Of a stretch of 64,000 bases of DNA, positions 1-8,934 are shown piece by piece (positions within the stretch are counted from its first letter, which is position 1; every line of letters begins with the position of its first letter). The notes beneath the pieces were generated by a model. It ran no database searches, had not been told where the DNA came from, and saw only the letters and a program-made list of their open reading frames with translations. Origin of the DNA: JADFRG01 sp048054495 (GTDB lineage: Bacteria; Chloroflexota; Anaerolineae; Anaerolineales; E44-bin32); NCBI GenBank assembly GCA_048054495.1, contig JBGMQN010000113.1, positions 1-64,000 on the forward strand. The letters are read 5' to 3'. The position numbers and the translations under genes are program-made.

Positions 1-42
1 TGACACTAATATCATATGACTAACGGCTATTACTAGGTAAAA

Positions 43-67
43 GCAGACTTTATACAATAAAATCTGC
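43..67. promoter_or_regulatory. imperfect palindrome upstream of the IclR gene
   Basis: The two arms, GCAGACTTTAT and its partner ending AAAATCTGC, can pair in 10 of 11 positions around a 3-nt loop. The site is AT-rich and lies about 205 nt upstream of the IclR-family start codon. It could be an operator or a weak terminator of an upstream gene outside the window. Nothing else in bases 1-272 reads as coding. Confidence 0.3.
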
Positions 68-272
68 GGCCAATTTCAATCGTAGGGTATGCAATCCGGG
101 AAGAGGATAACCCTGATGCTCTCCCCTTCCAGGTGTAGATTCCTCACCCGGTCACAAACGAGCCTGCCGATGCCTTTCAAGCCTCATTCTGTTATTGCGG
201 GGAGACGGGTTCAAACCAAAACGGCGACACTGAGAACCCACCTTCAAACAAAAGATTCGACACGAGGATCTC

Positions 273-1139
273 ATGAGAGCAGCCTCCCGAAAGCAGACGC
301 CGCCAATTCCTAAGGATCTGCAAGGGAAAGCGGAGCCCGATAAAGACCGCTACAGGATCAGAGCCGTAGACCGGGCGCTTCGTGTGCTGGTCCTCCTTTC
401 TGATGGAAAGCCCCGGAATCTCAATGAACTGAGCGAGGAAACCGGGATCGACAGCAGCACCATCTTTCGGCTGCTCAGCACGCTTTCTTACCACAACTTC
501 GTGGTCTATGGCGGAAGATCAAGTGGATATCGACTGGAACATGCCTGCCTCGAACTGGCGAGCGCATATCTCGAGGGAAACGACCTGCGGAGGAGCGCAT
601 TGCCAGATCTGGAGCTCCTTCGGGACACGACCGGCGAAACCGTGCATCTAGGCATCCTCGATCAGATGGAAGTTATCTATATCGAGAAACTTCAAGGCCA
701 CCATGCCATCGGGCTCATGTCATCTCAGGTCGGTGGGCGCGCTCCTGCCTATTGCACAGGGCTGGGAAAAGCACTATTGGCTCACGAGAACAGCTCGCGT
801 GTCCTCGAGCACTTTTCACGCCAAGGGTTACAGGCTTTTACCAGCAATACCATTCCCACTGTCGATGTCTTGATGAGCCACCTGGAGATGATCCGGTTGA
901 GAGGCTATGCATTGGATCTGGGAGAGCACGAACCTGAAGTCCGTTGTGTTGGAGCGCCATTATTCGATATCACAGGAAAGGTGGTCGCGGCTATCAGCAT
1001 AACTGGTCCCAGAAGTAGATTGGATCCCCTGGAAACGAGGCAGGAGCTTTTTCGCACAACACTTGAGACTGCAAAACGCATCTCCGACAAACTTGGTTAT
1101 CACATTCCAAGAGCCATGGAGGATGTGAAGAAACCGTAG
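273..1139 (+). CDS. IclR-family transcriptional regulator
   Basis: A 288-residue protein with the family's two-part layout. Residues ~30-95 form a winged helix-turn-helix (recognition region ELSEETGIDSSTIFRLLSTL), and residues ~105-280 form the GAF-like effector domain. The N-terminal ~28 residues are a polar extension. IclR proteins bind DNA as dimers or tetramers and usually control a neighbouring catabolic or transport operon, so the likely targets are the ABC importer and methyltransferase genes that follow on the same strand. Only 14 nt separate it from the next gene, suggesting co-transcription and autoregulation. The ATG at 273 has a modest GAGG upstream. The effector cannot be read from sequence. 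Confidence 0.9.
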   Translation: MRAASRKQTPPIPKDLQGKAEPDKDRYRIRAVDRALRVLVLLSDGKPRNLNELSEETGIDSSTIFRLLSTLSYHNFVVYGGRSSGYRLEHACLELASAYLEGNDLRRSALPDLELLRDTTGETVHLGILDQMEVIYIEKLQGHHAIGLMSSQVGGRAPAYCTGLGKALLAHENSSRVLEHFSRQGLQAFTSNTIPTVDVLMSHLEMIRLRGYALDLGEHEPEVRCVGAPLFDITGKVVAAISITGPRSRLDPLETRQELFRTTLETAKRISDKLGYHIPRAMEDVKKP

Positions 1140-1153
1140 GAAGGATTCCCACA

Positions 1154-1507
1154 ATGCACTTCGTCCAGATTTTTAATGCCAAGTCGGACATCAGCCAGGA
1201 ACAGATGGCGGATATCTATCGAAGATTAGCCGATGGCTGGCAGAAGGCCTGGCCATCCAACAAGCTTATTGGTTTCTTTAGGCGCAAATGGGGTGTGGGC
1301 GCTCAACCGGATTACCTGGCCATTTGGGAGCTCCCCAATGCCGCGGCGATGGATGAGTGGGATGAGTCATGGGAGCGAGTTAAGGACGCAATGCTGGATA
1401 TCGAGGACGAGTTTTGGAACGCGGTCGAGATGGTGGAAACCAAGCTCATGGAACAAGTAGATCTGATATCCGGAGAGGAGGCGAGGCCGAACACCGAGGC
1501 GATCTGA
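1154..1507 (+). CDS. small protein, possibly a dimeric alpha/beta-barrel (NIPSNAP/EthD-like)
   Basis: A 117-residue soluble acidic protein starting 14 nt after the IclR gene. The N-terminal strand MHFVQIFNAKS, an amphipathic helix, a central strand near residues 52-58 (YLAIWELP) and a helix rich in Glu/Trp/Met are what ferredoxin-like dimeric barrels of the NIPSNAP/EthD type look like, but no decisive motif is visible. Such proteins often accompany catabolic enzymes, sometimes as accessory enzymes of unknown reaction. Position between the regulator and the importer lipoprotein argues for a role in the same pathway. The family assignment is an inference from secondary-structure pattern. Confidence 0.6.
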   Translation: MHFVQIFNAKSDISQEQMADIYRRLADGWQKAWPSNKLIGFFRRKWGVGAQPDYLAIWELPNAAAMDEWDESWERVKDAMLDIEDEFWNAVEMVETKLMEQVDLISGEEARPNTEAI

Positions 1508-1579
1508 CCAAATGATAACGCGACGAGTGATGTTGTGCACCACCTTAGAGCTTCACCATATTAGAGGAGGAAGAGGATT

Positions 1580-3277
1580 ATGACTAAGAGAATGATCGTT
1601 TTGTTGCTTGTGATTCCGTTCTTGTTGGCAGGTTGCCAGAAGGCCTCCACACCTACAGAAGAGGCGGCTGCGCCTCCCGCTGTCGAGCCAACGTCGGCTG
1701 TGTCGGAGCCAACCAGCGCGCCTGAGCCTACGGAAGTTCCAGCAGCTCCTTTGCCGAAGATTGTCATTGCGCTAGAAACTGACATTGATACGATGGAGCT
1801 GGATGCCTTCAAATCGGATGCGGCATATGAGCTCGATGCCAACACTCAAGAAAGACCCATTGACTACGTCTGGGAGGGCGACTCCGGAGGAAATTGGTCT
1901 TCTACAAACGATTTCGAAGGCTCTCTGGTTGAGTCTTGGGAAATCTCGGATGATGGGATGTCGCTGACGTTCCATATTCGGAAAGGTGTGACGTTCTACA
2001 ACGGCAATCCGGTGGACGCCAACGCCTTCAAGCATAGTTATGAACGCCACATCAGCTTGGCTGGGGGTGTCACCAAACCGATGATGGACATGGCATTGGG
2101 AGGCGTGCCGGAGGGAGCGACGGTTGACCAAATCGAGGTGGTGGACGACTATACTGTGACGCTCCGTCTGACTCGACCGAACCCCAATGTTCTCAGTTTC
2201 CTGGCCACCATATCCGTCCCCATCATCGACCCGGCCGTGACAGCAGAATACGCTACAGAGGAAGACCCCTGGGCTACAGAGTACTGGAAGACGGGCACCA
2301 TAGGCACAGGACCCTATCGCCTCGCCCGCTTCGAGCCAGGCGTGGAATGGGAACTGGAGCCTTACGAGGGCTACTGGAATCGGGACGCCATTAAGAATGG
2401 CGGGATCCTGGTGAAGGTTATCCCCTCCGCCGAAACCAGGCTGTTGTTGCTCAAGGCAGGCGATATCGATGTAGTTTGGGGTCTGCCCCTCAAAGATATG
2501 GATGACCTTGTGGCAGATCCTGATATCAACGTAGTCAACTTTCCATCCCGCAGCCAGAACTTCATGGTACTAAACAACGCCATTCCACCGTTCGACAATG
2601 TGAAGGTCAGACAAGCGATCTCCTATGCGATCCCTTACAAGGACCTCATTGAGAAAACCCTCTACGGCTATGCCTCTCCACTGCAAAGCCCCTTCCCCTT
2701 GTCCATGCCAGGCGCCACGTTTAAGTACTGGCCATATGGGGACGGAGCGAACTATGAGAAGGCGAAAGAGCTTTTGGCTGAGGCTGGATATCCGGATGGC
2801 TTTGAAACAGAGCTTAACGTCCTTGTAGGCAAGCAGGCCGACCAGGATAGCGCCATCCTCATTCAGGATGCTCTGGCACAGATCGGGATTGATGTGAAAC
2901 TGAATGTCCTCGGAGCCGGTCCATACTTCGATGCGCTCTATGGCCGCACGGCTCCTATGGTCATCACCTACATCTACTCCTTCGTCAATGATCCTTATTA
3001 CTACGCATACTATGTTCTCGACAGCGAAGGTGCGGCGAATTTCGCCAACTATGCGAATGAAAGAATTGATGAGTTGATCAGCGATGGGTTCTTTGAACCC
3101 GACATCGCCAAGCGAAACGCCATGACCGACGAGATGCAGAAGATTTTCCTGGAAGAAGCAGGCTACGTGAATCTCTTCTCCGCAGATTTGGTGGTCGCGG
3201 TCAGATCTGATGTCAAGGGTTTTGCCGCTCACGGAGATGGACAGCCTAGATTCTGGATGATGTACAAGGAAGAGTAG
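1580..3277 (+). CDS. ABC importer substrate-binding lipoprotein, family 5 (oligopeptide/nickel type)
   Basis: A 565-residue extracytoplasmic solute-binding protein. A short signal peptide ends in the lipobox LLAGC (Cys19), so it should be lipid-anchored, and residues ~20-58 form a Thr/Pro/Glu-rich linker. The mature part carries the family-5 hallmarks: a DDGMSLTFHIRKGVTFYNG stretch near residue 130, a GTGPYRLARF-like segment and a C-terminal half ending in a FAAHGDG region. It would capture a ligand for the two permeases and two ATPases downstream. GAGGAGGAAGAGG precedes the ATG at a good distance. The ligand is not predictable; the linked methyltransferase suggests a methylated amine or betaine-like compound, but family-5 proteins also bind peptides, nickel and sugars. 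Confidence 0.92.
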   Translation: MTKRMIVLLLVIPFLLAGCQKASTPTEEAAAPPAVEPTSAVSEPTSAPEPTEVPAAPLPKIVIALETDIDTMELDAFKSDAAYELDANTQERPIDYVWEGDSGGNWSSTNDFEGSLVESWEISDDGMSLTFHIRKGVTFYNGNPVDANAFKHSYERHISLAGGVTKPMMDMALGGVPEGATVDQIEVVDDYTVTLRLTRPNPNVLSFLATISVPIIDPAVTAEYATEEDPWATEYWKTGTIGTGPYRLARFEPGVEWELEPYEGYWNRDAIKNGGILVKVIPSAETRLLLLKAGDIDVVWGLPLKDMDDLVADPDINVVNFPSRSQNFMVLNNAIPPFDNVKVRQAISYAIPYKDLIEKTLYGYASPLQSPFPLSMPGATFKYWPYGDGANYEKAKELLAEAGYPDGFETELNVLVGKQADQDSAILIQDALAQIGIDVKLNVLGAGPYFDALYGRTAPMVITYIYSFVNDPYYYAYYVLDSEGAANFANYANERIDELISDGFFEPDIAKRNAMTDEMQKIFLEEAGYVNLFSADLVVAVRSDVKGFAAHGDGQPRFWMMYKEE

Positions 3278-3316
3278 CCCGCAGGTTGCAGGTTCGAACG
3301 CGAAGCTTTATAGGTG

Positions 3317-3344
3317 AGCGGGGGGCTCCATGGAGCCCCCCGCT
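3317..3344. terminator. perfect 28-nt GC palindrome between the lipoprotein and permease genes
   Basis: Fourteen bases (AGCGGGGGGCTCCA) are followed directly by their exact reverse complement, giving a very stable hairpin 40 nt after the binding-protein stop codon. No T-run follows, so it is more likely an RNA-stabilising or partially terminating element than a full terminator. This arrangement is known in ABC operons where the binding protein is needed in excess over the membrane parts. Confidence 0.65.
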
Positions 3345-3380
3345 GCAATCACCCATACAATACAGTGAGGAACCCGAAAA

Positions 3381-4415
3381 GTGAATTTGCCGGGCTTTAT
3401 CCTAAAAAGATTCTCGCTTGCACTGCTGACTCTCTTAGGAGCACTCATTGCAGTATTTCTCTTGACGCGCATTCTGCCAGGCAACCCAGCGAAGTACAGG
3501 GCGGGCGCCTTTGCCCCGTCTGAGGCGGTGGCCGAGATTGAAAAGCAGATGGGCTTGGACAAGCCCCTGTATGTCCAGTTTGCCCGATATATGGACGGAC
3601 TACTGCATTTTGATCTGGGCACCAGCTGGAATACTCGGCGACCGGTGGCGGATGATCTGGCCCGGCGTCTGCCTGCCAGCCTCGAATTGTCCGTTGCTAG
3701 TTTTCTCATAGCGGCTGGAATCGCGCTGCCGCTAGGGATCATTGCCGCGGTGAAAAAGGGCTCTCTCTTCGACCAACTCAGCCGGCTCGTCACCACCATC
3801 AGCGCGTCGGTGGCCTTATTTTGGATGGGCACCATGTTGATTTACCTGCTCTATTACCGATGGCAACTCGTGCCTGCTCCGTCCGGGCGGCTCGATATCC
3901 TGCTTGCTGCGCCTGATAGGATCACCGGCTTCTATGTCCTCGACAGCCTCTTGACCGGGAACATGGAAACACTCGTCTCGAGCCTGAAACACCTATTGCT
4001 CCCCGCTTTTACACTCTCCATCGCGGTGATGGGCATAATCGTAAAGGGTGCGCGCACTTCAATGCTGGAGGTACTGCGGATGGATTACATCCGTACGGCA
4101 TATGCTGTTGGCATGAGCCGGCGTCAAGTGGTTCTCGAGGAGGCGCTCCAGAACGCGCTGATTCCGGTGATTACCATCTTGGCATTGGTGTTTGGGTTCT
4201 TAATGGCGGGTAATGTCGTCGTAGAAATGCTTTTCTCCTGGCCTGGCATTGGAAACTATGCATGGAATGCCTTGGTATCGAAGGATTTTGATTCTGTCCA
4301 AGGGTTTCTACTTTTTGTTTCCGCCGGATATGTTCTCCTTAATTTACTGGTCGATCTAATGTACGGCGTGGTGGATCCCAGAATACGATTGGGGATTCGC
4401 GGCAAGAACGCGTAG
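3381..4415 (+). CDS. ABC importer permease, DppB/OppB type
   Basis: A 344-residue inner-membrane permease with about six hydrophobic segments. The first (residues ~10-30) precedes the typical periplasmic sequence TRILPGNPA, and the EAA loop is visible as AVGMSRRQVVLEEALQNA near residues 240-257. Length and layout match DppB-type permeases. Start is GTG at 3381. It follows the palindrome at 3317-3344 and precedes the partner permease by 14 nt. With the next gene it would form the membrane channel of the importer. Confidence 0.93.
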   Translation: MNLPGFILKRFSLALLTLLGALIAVFLLTRILPGNPAKYRAGAFAPSEAVAEIEKQMGLDKPLYVQFARYMDGLLHFDLGTSWNTRRPVADDLARRLPASLELSVASFLIAAGIALPLGIIAAVKKGSLFDQLSRLVTTISASVALFWMGTMLIYLLYYRWQLVPAPSGRLDILLAAPDRITGFYVLDSLLTGNMETLVSSLKHLLLPAFTLSIAVMGIIVKGARTSMLEVLRMDYIRTAYAVGMSRRQVVLEEALQNALIPVITILALVFGFLMAGNVVVEMLFSWPGIGNYAWNALVSKDFDSVQGFLLFVSAGYVLLNLLVDLMYGVVDPRIRLGIRGKNA

Positions 4416-4429
4416 TAGATGGGAATCCT

Positions 4430-5305
4430 ATGCTAGACAGCACGATTGCGCACAGAGGAGCCTTTGCGCGGCTTTCCGCTTGGTGGCGGCGAGGGCTGGG
4501 CCGAAAGACCACACTTGCCGTTGCACTCATGCTGCTGGGCGGAATCCTCTTGGTAGCCATTGTGGGACCATGGATCGTGCCGCACGACCCTATAGCGATC
4601 GGCGAGGGAGACTGGAGACAACCCCCTTCCCGTGAGCACCCAATGGGGACGGACAACTTTGGGCGAGACATTCTTTCAAGATTGGTTTATGCCGCCCGGT
4701 TGGATCTCGCGATTGGCTTGACGGTTGCAATGCTTTCCTTTTCCGCCGGCTCATTGATTGGAGCTTTCTCGGGTTATTTTGGCGGTCGTCTGGATGACAT
4801 CGTCATGCGCCTGTCGGACATCGTCATCTCATTTCCTGCTTTCATCTTGGCCATGGGTATTACCGCCATGCTCGGGACGGAAATCATATTCGTCATCGTG
4901 GCCGTAGCCGTCGCCTATACGCCTTATTTCATAAGAATCACACGCAGCGAAATGCTTTCTATCAGGGAAATGGACTACGCCGACGCAGCAAAGTGCGCGG
5001 GAAATCCCCAGTGGCGAATCATCGTGCGCCATCTGATGCCCAACTCCATCAATGTTGCGCTTGTCCAGGCAAGCCTGGCTGTGGGTTGGGCCATCCTCGA
5101 CGTGGCAGGGTTGAGCTTCTTGGGTCTTGGTATCCAGCCTCCCACGCCAGAATGGGGAGTCATGGTTCGCGATGGCGTATCCGGCATTGTCTCCGAGGAA
5201 TGGTGGATCTATTTCTTTCCAGGCGCAGCGATCGCTTTAACCGTTCTTGGGTTCAACCTCCTGGGGGACGGATTGCGTGATCTTCTGGCGCCTGAATCGA
5301 AGTGA
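4430..5305 (+). CDS. ABC importer permease, DppC/OppC type
   Basis: A 291-residue permease, partner of the preceding DppB-type protein. The N-terminal helix (residues ~28-48) is followed by the family sequence HPMGTDNFGRDILSRLVYAA near residues 70-90, and the EAA loop near residues 183-205 reads ADAAKCAGNPQWRIIVRHLM. The C-terminal end (NLLGDGLRDLLAPE) is the usual one. Its stop codon abuts the next gene, which begins at the very next base, so the two are probably translationally coupled. Confidence 0.93.
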   Translation: MLDSTIAHRGAFARLSAWWRRGLGRKTTLAVALMLLGGILLVAIVGPWIVPHDPIAIGEGDWRQPPSREHPMGTDNFGRDILSRLVYAARLDLAIGLTVAMLSFSAGSLIGAFSGYFGGRLDDIVMRLSDIVISFPAFILAMGITAMLGTEIIFVIVAVAVAYTPYFIRITRSEMLSIREMDYADAAKCAGNPQWRIIVRHLMPNSINVALVQASLAVGWAILDVAGLSFLGLGIQPPTPEWGVMVRDGVSGIVSEEWWIYFFPGAAIALTVLGFNLLGDGLRDLLAPESK

Positions 5306-6331
5306 TTGGGCAACATGAAGAAAGATAGCCTGCTGAAGATTGAAGACCTATCTGTCAGCTTCGCGGATCACGATGACCGAATCCGGATACTTGACGAGGT
5401 GTCGCTGGCGATCTCAGAGGATGAGATTCTGGGGCTGGTAGGTGAAAGTGGATCGGGCAAAACAGTCACAGCTCTCTCCATCATGCGCTTGCTTGACCCG
5501 GCCGCCAAGATCGAGCAGGGGAGAATATGCTTTAGAGGTGAGGACCTGCTGGCAAACTCACAAAGAGATATGGAGCAAATTCGCGGGTCCCAGATCTCGA
5601 TGATTTTTCAAAACCCTCGAAGCTCGCTGAATCCGCTTAAGAGGGTTCTTTCGCAAGTAGCGAAATCATATGGCAGGAAGAAGGGAGTCGGGCGAGTCGA
5701 AGCTCTGCACAGAGCGACCGAGCTTTTGAAAAGCGTGGGTTTCCCGGATGTCGAAAGACGGGCCAGGAGCTATCCCCATCAGTTGAGTACCGGGATGTGT
5801 CAAAGAGTAATGATCGCCATGATGATCGCCTCCAGCCCTGACCTGCTCATCGCCGACGAGGCCACGACTGCCCTGGATCCCACGATCGCTGACCAGATTT
5901 ATCAGCTTCTCCACAAAATTCGCCAGCGTACGCGAATGTCCATCCTTATCATCACCCACGACCTTGGCCTCGTGGCCGAGAATTGCCACAGGGTTGCGGT
6001 CATGCACGCAGGCCATATCGTTGAGACGGCCAAAGTTGAGACCATCTTCGAGGAACCAGGACATCCTTATACATCCTATCTCGTTCGCTATATCCCAAGG
6101 GTTGATCGGAAGGTTGCGTTGCCTTCAGTGAGAACGACGGCCGTGGAGGAAGTGGACTACGCTTCTTCGGGGTGCCGGTACGCACGTAAATGCAAATTCG
6201 CGATGGAGATATGCTTCGGCGAGAAACCAGAGATGCAAGAGACGGCCCCTGGGCATTGGGTCAGGTGTCATTTCGCCACTCCGGAAGGTTTCGTCCAGAA
6301 TGCAGCTGAAACGAGCAATGTCAGGTTTTAA
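5306..6331 (+). CDS. ABC importer ATPase, DppD/OppD type, with altered signature motif
   Basis: A 341-residue nucleotide-binding subunit. Walker A is GESGSGKT, the Q-loop lies in MIFQNPRSSLNP, Walker B is LLIADEATTALD and the H-loop is IITHDLG. The ABC signature, normally LSGGM-Q-R, reads LSTGMCQR, so the first Gly is replaced by Thr. The C-terminal ~80 residues carry the Cys-rich oligopeptide-transporter extension (CRYARKCKFAMEIC, then HWVRCHF). The TTG at 5306 is adjacent to the previous stop; the ATG at 5315 is an alternative start. The gene overlaps the following methyltransferase by 32 nt, tying uptake and metabolism together. Confidence 0.92.
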   Translation: MGNMKKDSLLKIEDLSVSFADHDDRIRILDEVSLAISEDEILGLVGESGSGKTVTALSIMRLLDPAAKIEQGRICFRGEDLLANSQRDMEQIRGSQISMIFQNPRSSLNPLKRVLSQVAKSYGRKKGVGRVEALHRATELLKSVGFPDVERRARSYPHQLSTGMCQRVMIAMMIASSPDLLIADEATTALDPTIADQIYQLLHKIRQRTRMSILIITHDLGLVAENCHRVAVMHAGHIVETAKVETIFEEPGHPYTSYLVRYIPRVDRKVALPSVRTTAVEEVDYASSGCRYARKCKFAMEICFGEKPEMQETAPGHWVRCHFATPEGFVQNAAETSNVRF

Positions 6332-7595
6332 GCCAGGAATATCGCGGCGGTGGGAGGTTTTGCGACAAGAGCAAGTGCAAAGCTTGCATGATGCTACTTT
6401 GAAGCTGTTGTCCGATGAGGGCGTGGTGTTCCAGAGCGAGGCTGCGCTGGAGGTCCTTCGGAAAAACGGTGTCCGCATCGAGGGGAAGATCGCACGATTC
6501 CCGCCTGCGCTGATTGAGAAAGCTATAGAGAACTGCCCAAGCGAAGTGATCCTTAAAGCGCGGAATCCCGAGCGTAACGTCGTGCTGGGACACGGCAATA
6601 TTCATTACACCAATTGTTTCGGTCCGGTTCGAGTGCGGAGGCTGGGCATGACCGAAACCGTCCCTGCAACCCGTGAAGACTTGCGGAATTTTACCGTTTT
6701 GAGCGATGCGTTAGAAAATGTGGCTTATTGCTTGTTCCACGTGCGTCCGCGCGAGAACCCCGTGGATTTCAATGATATCTACAGCGCCGCGACCATGTTG
6801 AAGATCACNNNNNNNNNNNNNNNNNNNNNNNNNNNNNNNNNNNNNNNNNNNNNNNNNNNNNNNNNNNNNNNNNNNNNNNNNNNNNNNNNNNNNNNNNNNN
6901 NNNNNNNNGTTCAGAACGCGGAAGTCTTGGCAGGTCTCGCGCTGGCTCAACTGCTGCGCCCGGGCGCTCCACTGATCTATGGCGCGTTCTCTGGCGGTAT
7001 GGATATGCGATCCGGAATCTTTGTGATGGGAGGCACTGAACTTGCCCTGATGCAGGCTGCGACAGCCCAACTTTGCGACCTCTACCACATCCCCTTCGGC
7101 TATGGCAGCGGGGGCTGGACCGATGCTCGCGATCCCAACGTCCAAGCCGGGTTTGAGAAGGGATGCACCCTATTGGCCACGGCGCTCGCGGGGGTTGAAG
7201 TTGTCCACTCAGCGATTGGCGGGATGCTGGGTGGCGCCGACATCGCCGACTACGCGCAAATGATCGTCGATGACGAGTTGTGTAGCATGGTCAACCGGTA
7301 CCTACAGGGCATCTCCTTTGACGATCGCTCGCTCGCCTATGATGTCATTCGGGAGGTCGGGCCAGGGGGAAACTTCCTAGACAACTTGCATACAGCTCGG
7401 TCCTTCAGGAATGAGCATTATTTACCGCAGATCCTGGAGCGTGTGACCGGCGAGACCAAGATCGAAGGCATTATCGCCAGCGCAAGTGAGCGTGCACAAG
7501 ACATTCTAGACTCACACAGACCGAATTGCCTTAGCCGGTCAGCAGCAGAAAAGATCGACGAGTTGGTGGACCTGGCCGTAAAAGGCCATGAATGA
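6300..7595 (+). CDS. MttB-family (trimethylamine methyltransferase-like) corrinoid methyltransferase, interrupted by a sequence gap
   Basis: The readable parts match the MttB superfamily, which moves a methyl group from a quaternary or tertiary amine to a cobalamin carried by a corrinoid protein. The N-terminal part contains a HDATLKLLSDEGVVFQSEAA-like segment and the distal part contains LIYGAFSGGMDMRSG and GGWTDARDPNVQAG. A run of 100 N (6809-6908) hides the middle. Flanks of this gap share no sequence, so real bases are missing; about 397 residues are visible against a usual length near 470-500. No in-frame TAG is present in the readable part, so it is probably a non-pyrrolysine member (MtgB-like group). 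Start overlaps the previous ATPase gene. A truncated corrinoid-protein gene lies at 10560. Confidence 0.88.
   Translation: MQLKRAMSGFKPGISRRWEVLRQEQVQSLHDATLKLLSDEGVVFQSEAALEVLRKNGVRIEGKIARFPPALIEKAIENCPSEVILKARNPERNVVLGHGNIHYTNCFGPVRVRRLGMTETVPATREDLRNFTVLSDALENVAYCLFHVRPRENPVDFNDIYSAATMLKIXXXXXXXXXXXXXXXXXXXXXXXXXXXXXXXXXXVQNAEVLAGLALAQLLRPGAPLIYGAFSGGMDMRSGIFVMGGTELALMQAATAQLCDLYHIPFGYGSGGWTDARDPNVQAGFEKGCTLLATALAGVEVVHSAIGGMLGGADIADYAQMIVDDELCSMVNRYLQGISFDDRSLAYDVIREVGPGGNFLDNLHTARSFRNEHYLPQILERVTGETKIEGIIASASERAQDILDSHRPNCLSRSAAEKIDELVDLAVKGHE
6809..6908. other. assembly gap of 100 N inside the MttB-family gene
   Basis: Exactly 100 unknown bases. The 55 bases on each side are different, unlike the other two gaps in the window, so this one hides missing sequence of unknown length. 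Confidence 0.99.
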
Positions 7596-7798
7596 TTCAG
7601 ACGGCTGAGTTCAATCGTCACTGCTGTAATCGCAACAATGGTGATCGTCCCGGAGGGCACGGGATTGGCTCCTTGCTAGGCGGTGTCGGTCCATCCAGTT
7701 GCAGATGTGGGAACCTTGGATACCGCTGGAAAAAATGCGTAGCGATACGATAAAAATCACCGTGAGTCGGCCGCGCCTGTTTCGAGCAATGAGGACCA

Positions 7799-8934
7799 AT
7801 GCCTGAGGTCCTGCGGGTCGAAAACCTGAGGGTGGCATTCTCCGTGGGTCGAATGACGATTCACGCGGTCAACGGGGTTAATTTCGCAGTGCAAAGCGGG
7901 GAAACCGTCGGCCTGGTCGGCGAAAGTGGTTGTGGAAAGACCACGGTCGCCCGCTGCATCGTTCGCTTAATGGATCCCACCCGCGGGAAGGTGTATTTCA
8001 ACGGAATTGAAATCACCGCGTTGCCAGAGAGGAAACTCAGGCCGCTTCGCCAGAATCTGCAAATGGTATTCCAGGATGCTGCCACATCTCTCAACCCCCG
8101 TATGACCGTCCACCAAACCCTGATGGAACCTCTCCAATTGTTCGGCATAGCCAGCCGTGCGCAGCGGAAGGAGAGGGTGCGAGAAGTCCTATCACTCATG
8201 AGCCTGGATGAGTCTCATCTTGCGCGGTACCCCCATCAGTTGAGTGGTGGGCAACAGCAGCGAGTGGCCATTGCCAGGGCGGTGATCACCGACCCACTCT
8301 TTATCGTCTTGGATGAGCCCACCGCATCCCAAGATGCCGCTGTCAAAGTGCAGTTGATCGCTTTGTTGCACGATCTGCAGCAAAAGCTCGGACTGGCCTA
8401 TACGTACATCTCCCATGATCTAAGCACCGTCAGAAGCTTGTGTCACCGGATTCTGATCATGTATCTTGGAAAAGTTGTGGAAGAAGGCCCCGTGGATGAG
8501 ATTTTCGATCATCCTCTTCATCCCTACACGCGTGCGCTCATATCCGCCATACCGATTCCAGATCCCAAGGCAAAAAGAGAGAAGATCCGACTGAAAGGTG
8601 AGACCCCAAGCCTGATAGACATCCCCCTGGGGTGCAGTCTGCAGGACAGGTGTCCTTTCGTCATACCAATATGCAGGGAGCAAGATCCGCNNNNNNNNNN
8701 NNNNNNNNNNNNNNNNNNNNNNNNNNNNNNNNNNNNNNNNNNNNNNNNNNNNNNNNNNNNNNNNNNNNNNNNNNNNNNNNNNNNNNNNNNAGTCTGCAGG
8801 ACAGGTGTCCTTTCGTCATACCAATATGCAGGGAGCAAGATCCGCATTTACGAAATGTGAGCGACGAACACTATTTGGCCTGCTTCAATTTCAACGAGAG
8901 TGACCATTCCGTTCTATGGGGCGACGAGAGATGA
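7799..8934 (+). CDS. ABC importer ATPase, DppF/OppF type (interrupted by an artefactual gap)
   Basis: Second nucleotide-binding subunit of the importer. Walker A is GESGCGKTT, the Q-loop is MVFQDAATSLNP, the signature is LSGGQQQRVAI and Walker B is FIVLDEPTAS. The C-terminal oligopeptide-transporter extension begins at LGCSLQDRCPF. The reading frame is broken by 100 N flanked by two identical 55-nt copies (8636-8690 and 8791-8845). Removing one copy plus the Ns (155 nt) gives an unbroken 326-residue protein, a normal DppF length, ending in the expected YLACF-containing tail. ATG at 7799 has GAGGA upstream. The 203 nt before it hold nothing recognisable. Confidence 0.92.
8636..8690. repeat. 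left copy of 55-nt duplicated contig end
   Basis: Identical over all 55 bases to 8791-8845 on the other side of the N run. The copy count and exact length, shared with the second duplicated gap at 51631-51840, indicate an unmerged k-mer overlap from assembly rather than a biological repeat. Confidence 0.95.
8691..8790. other. assembly gap of 100 N (spurious)
   Basis: Placeholder of exactly 100 N between two identical 55-nt sequences inside the DppF-type gene. Collapsing it restores the reading frame, so no sequence is likely to be missing here. Confidence 0.95.
8791..8845. repeat. right copy of 55-nt duplicated contig end
   Basis: Second copy of the sequence at 8636-8690; see that entry. 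Confidence 0.95.

Noticed and set aside
2570..3232. 220-codon minus-strand frame inside the binding-protein gene
   Set aside because: Mirror frame of a well-supported gene; no recognisable domain.
6300..7595. Pyrrolysine-type MttB
   Set aside because: No in-frame TAG is seen in the readable parts; the gap prevents a final answer, but the frame is otherwise open as in non-pyrrolysine members.
8636..8845. 55-bp direct repeats as attachment sites or a target-site duplication
   Set aside because: They flank only a 100-N placeholder, have the same length at two unrelated places, and collapsing them restores both genes.
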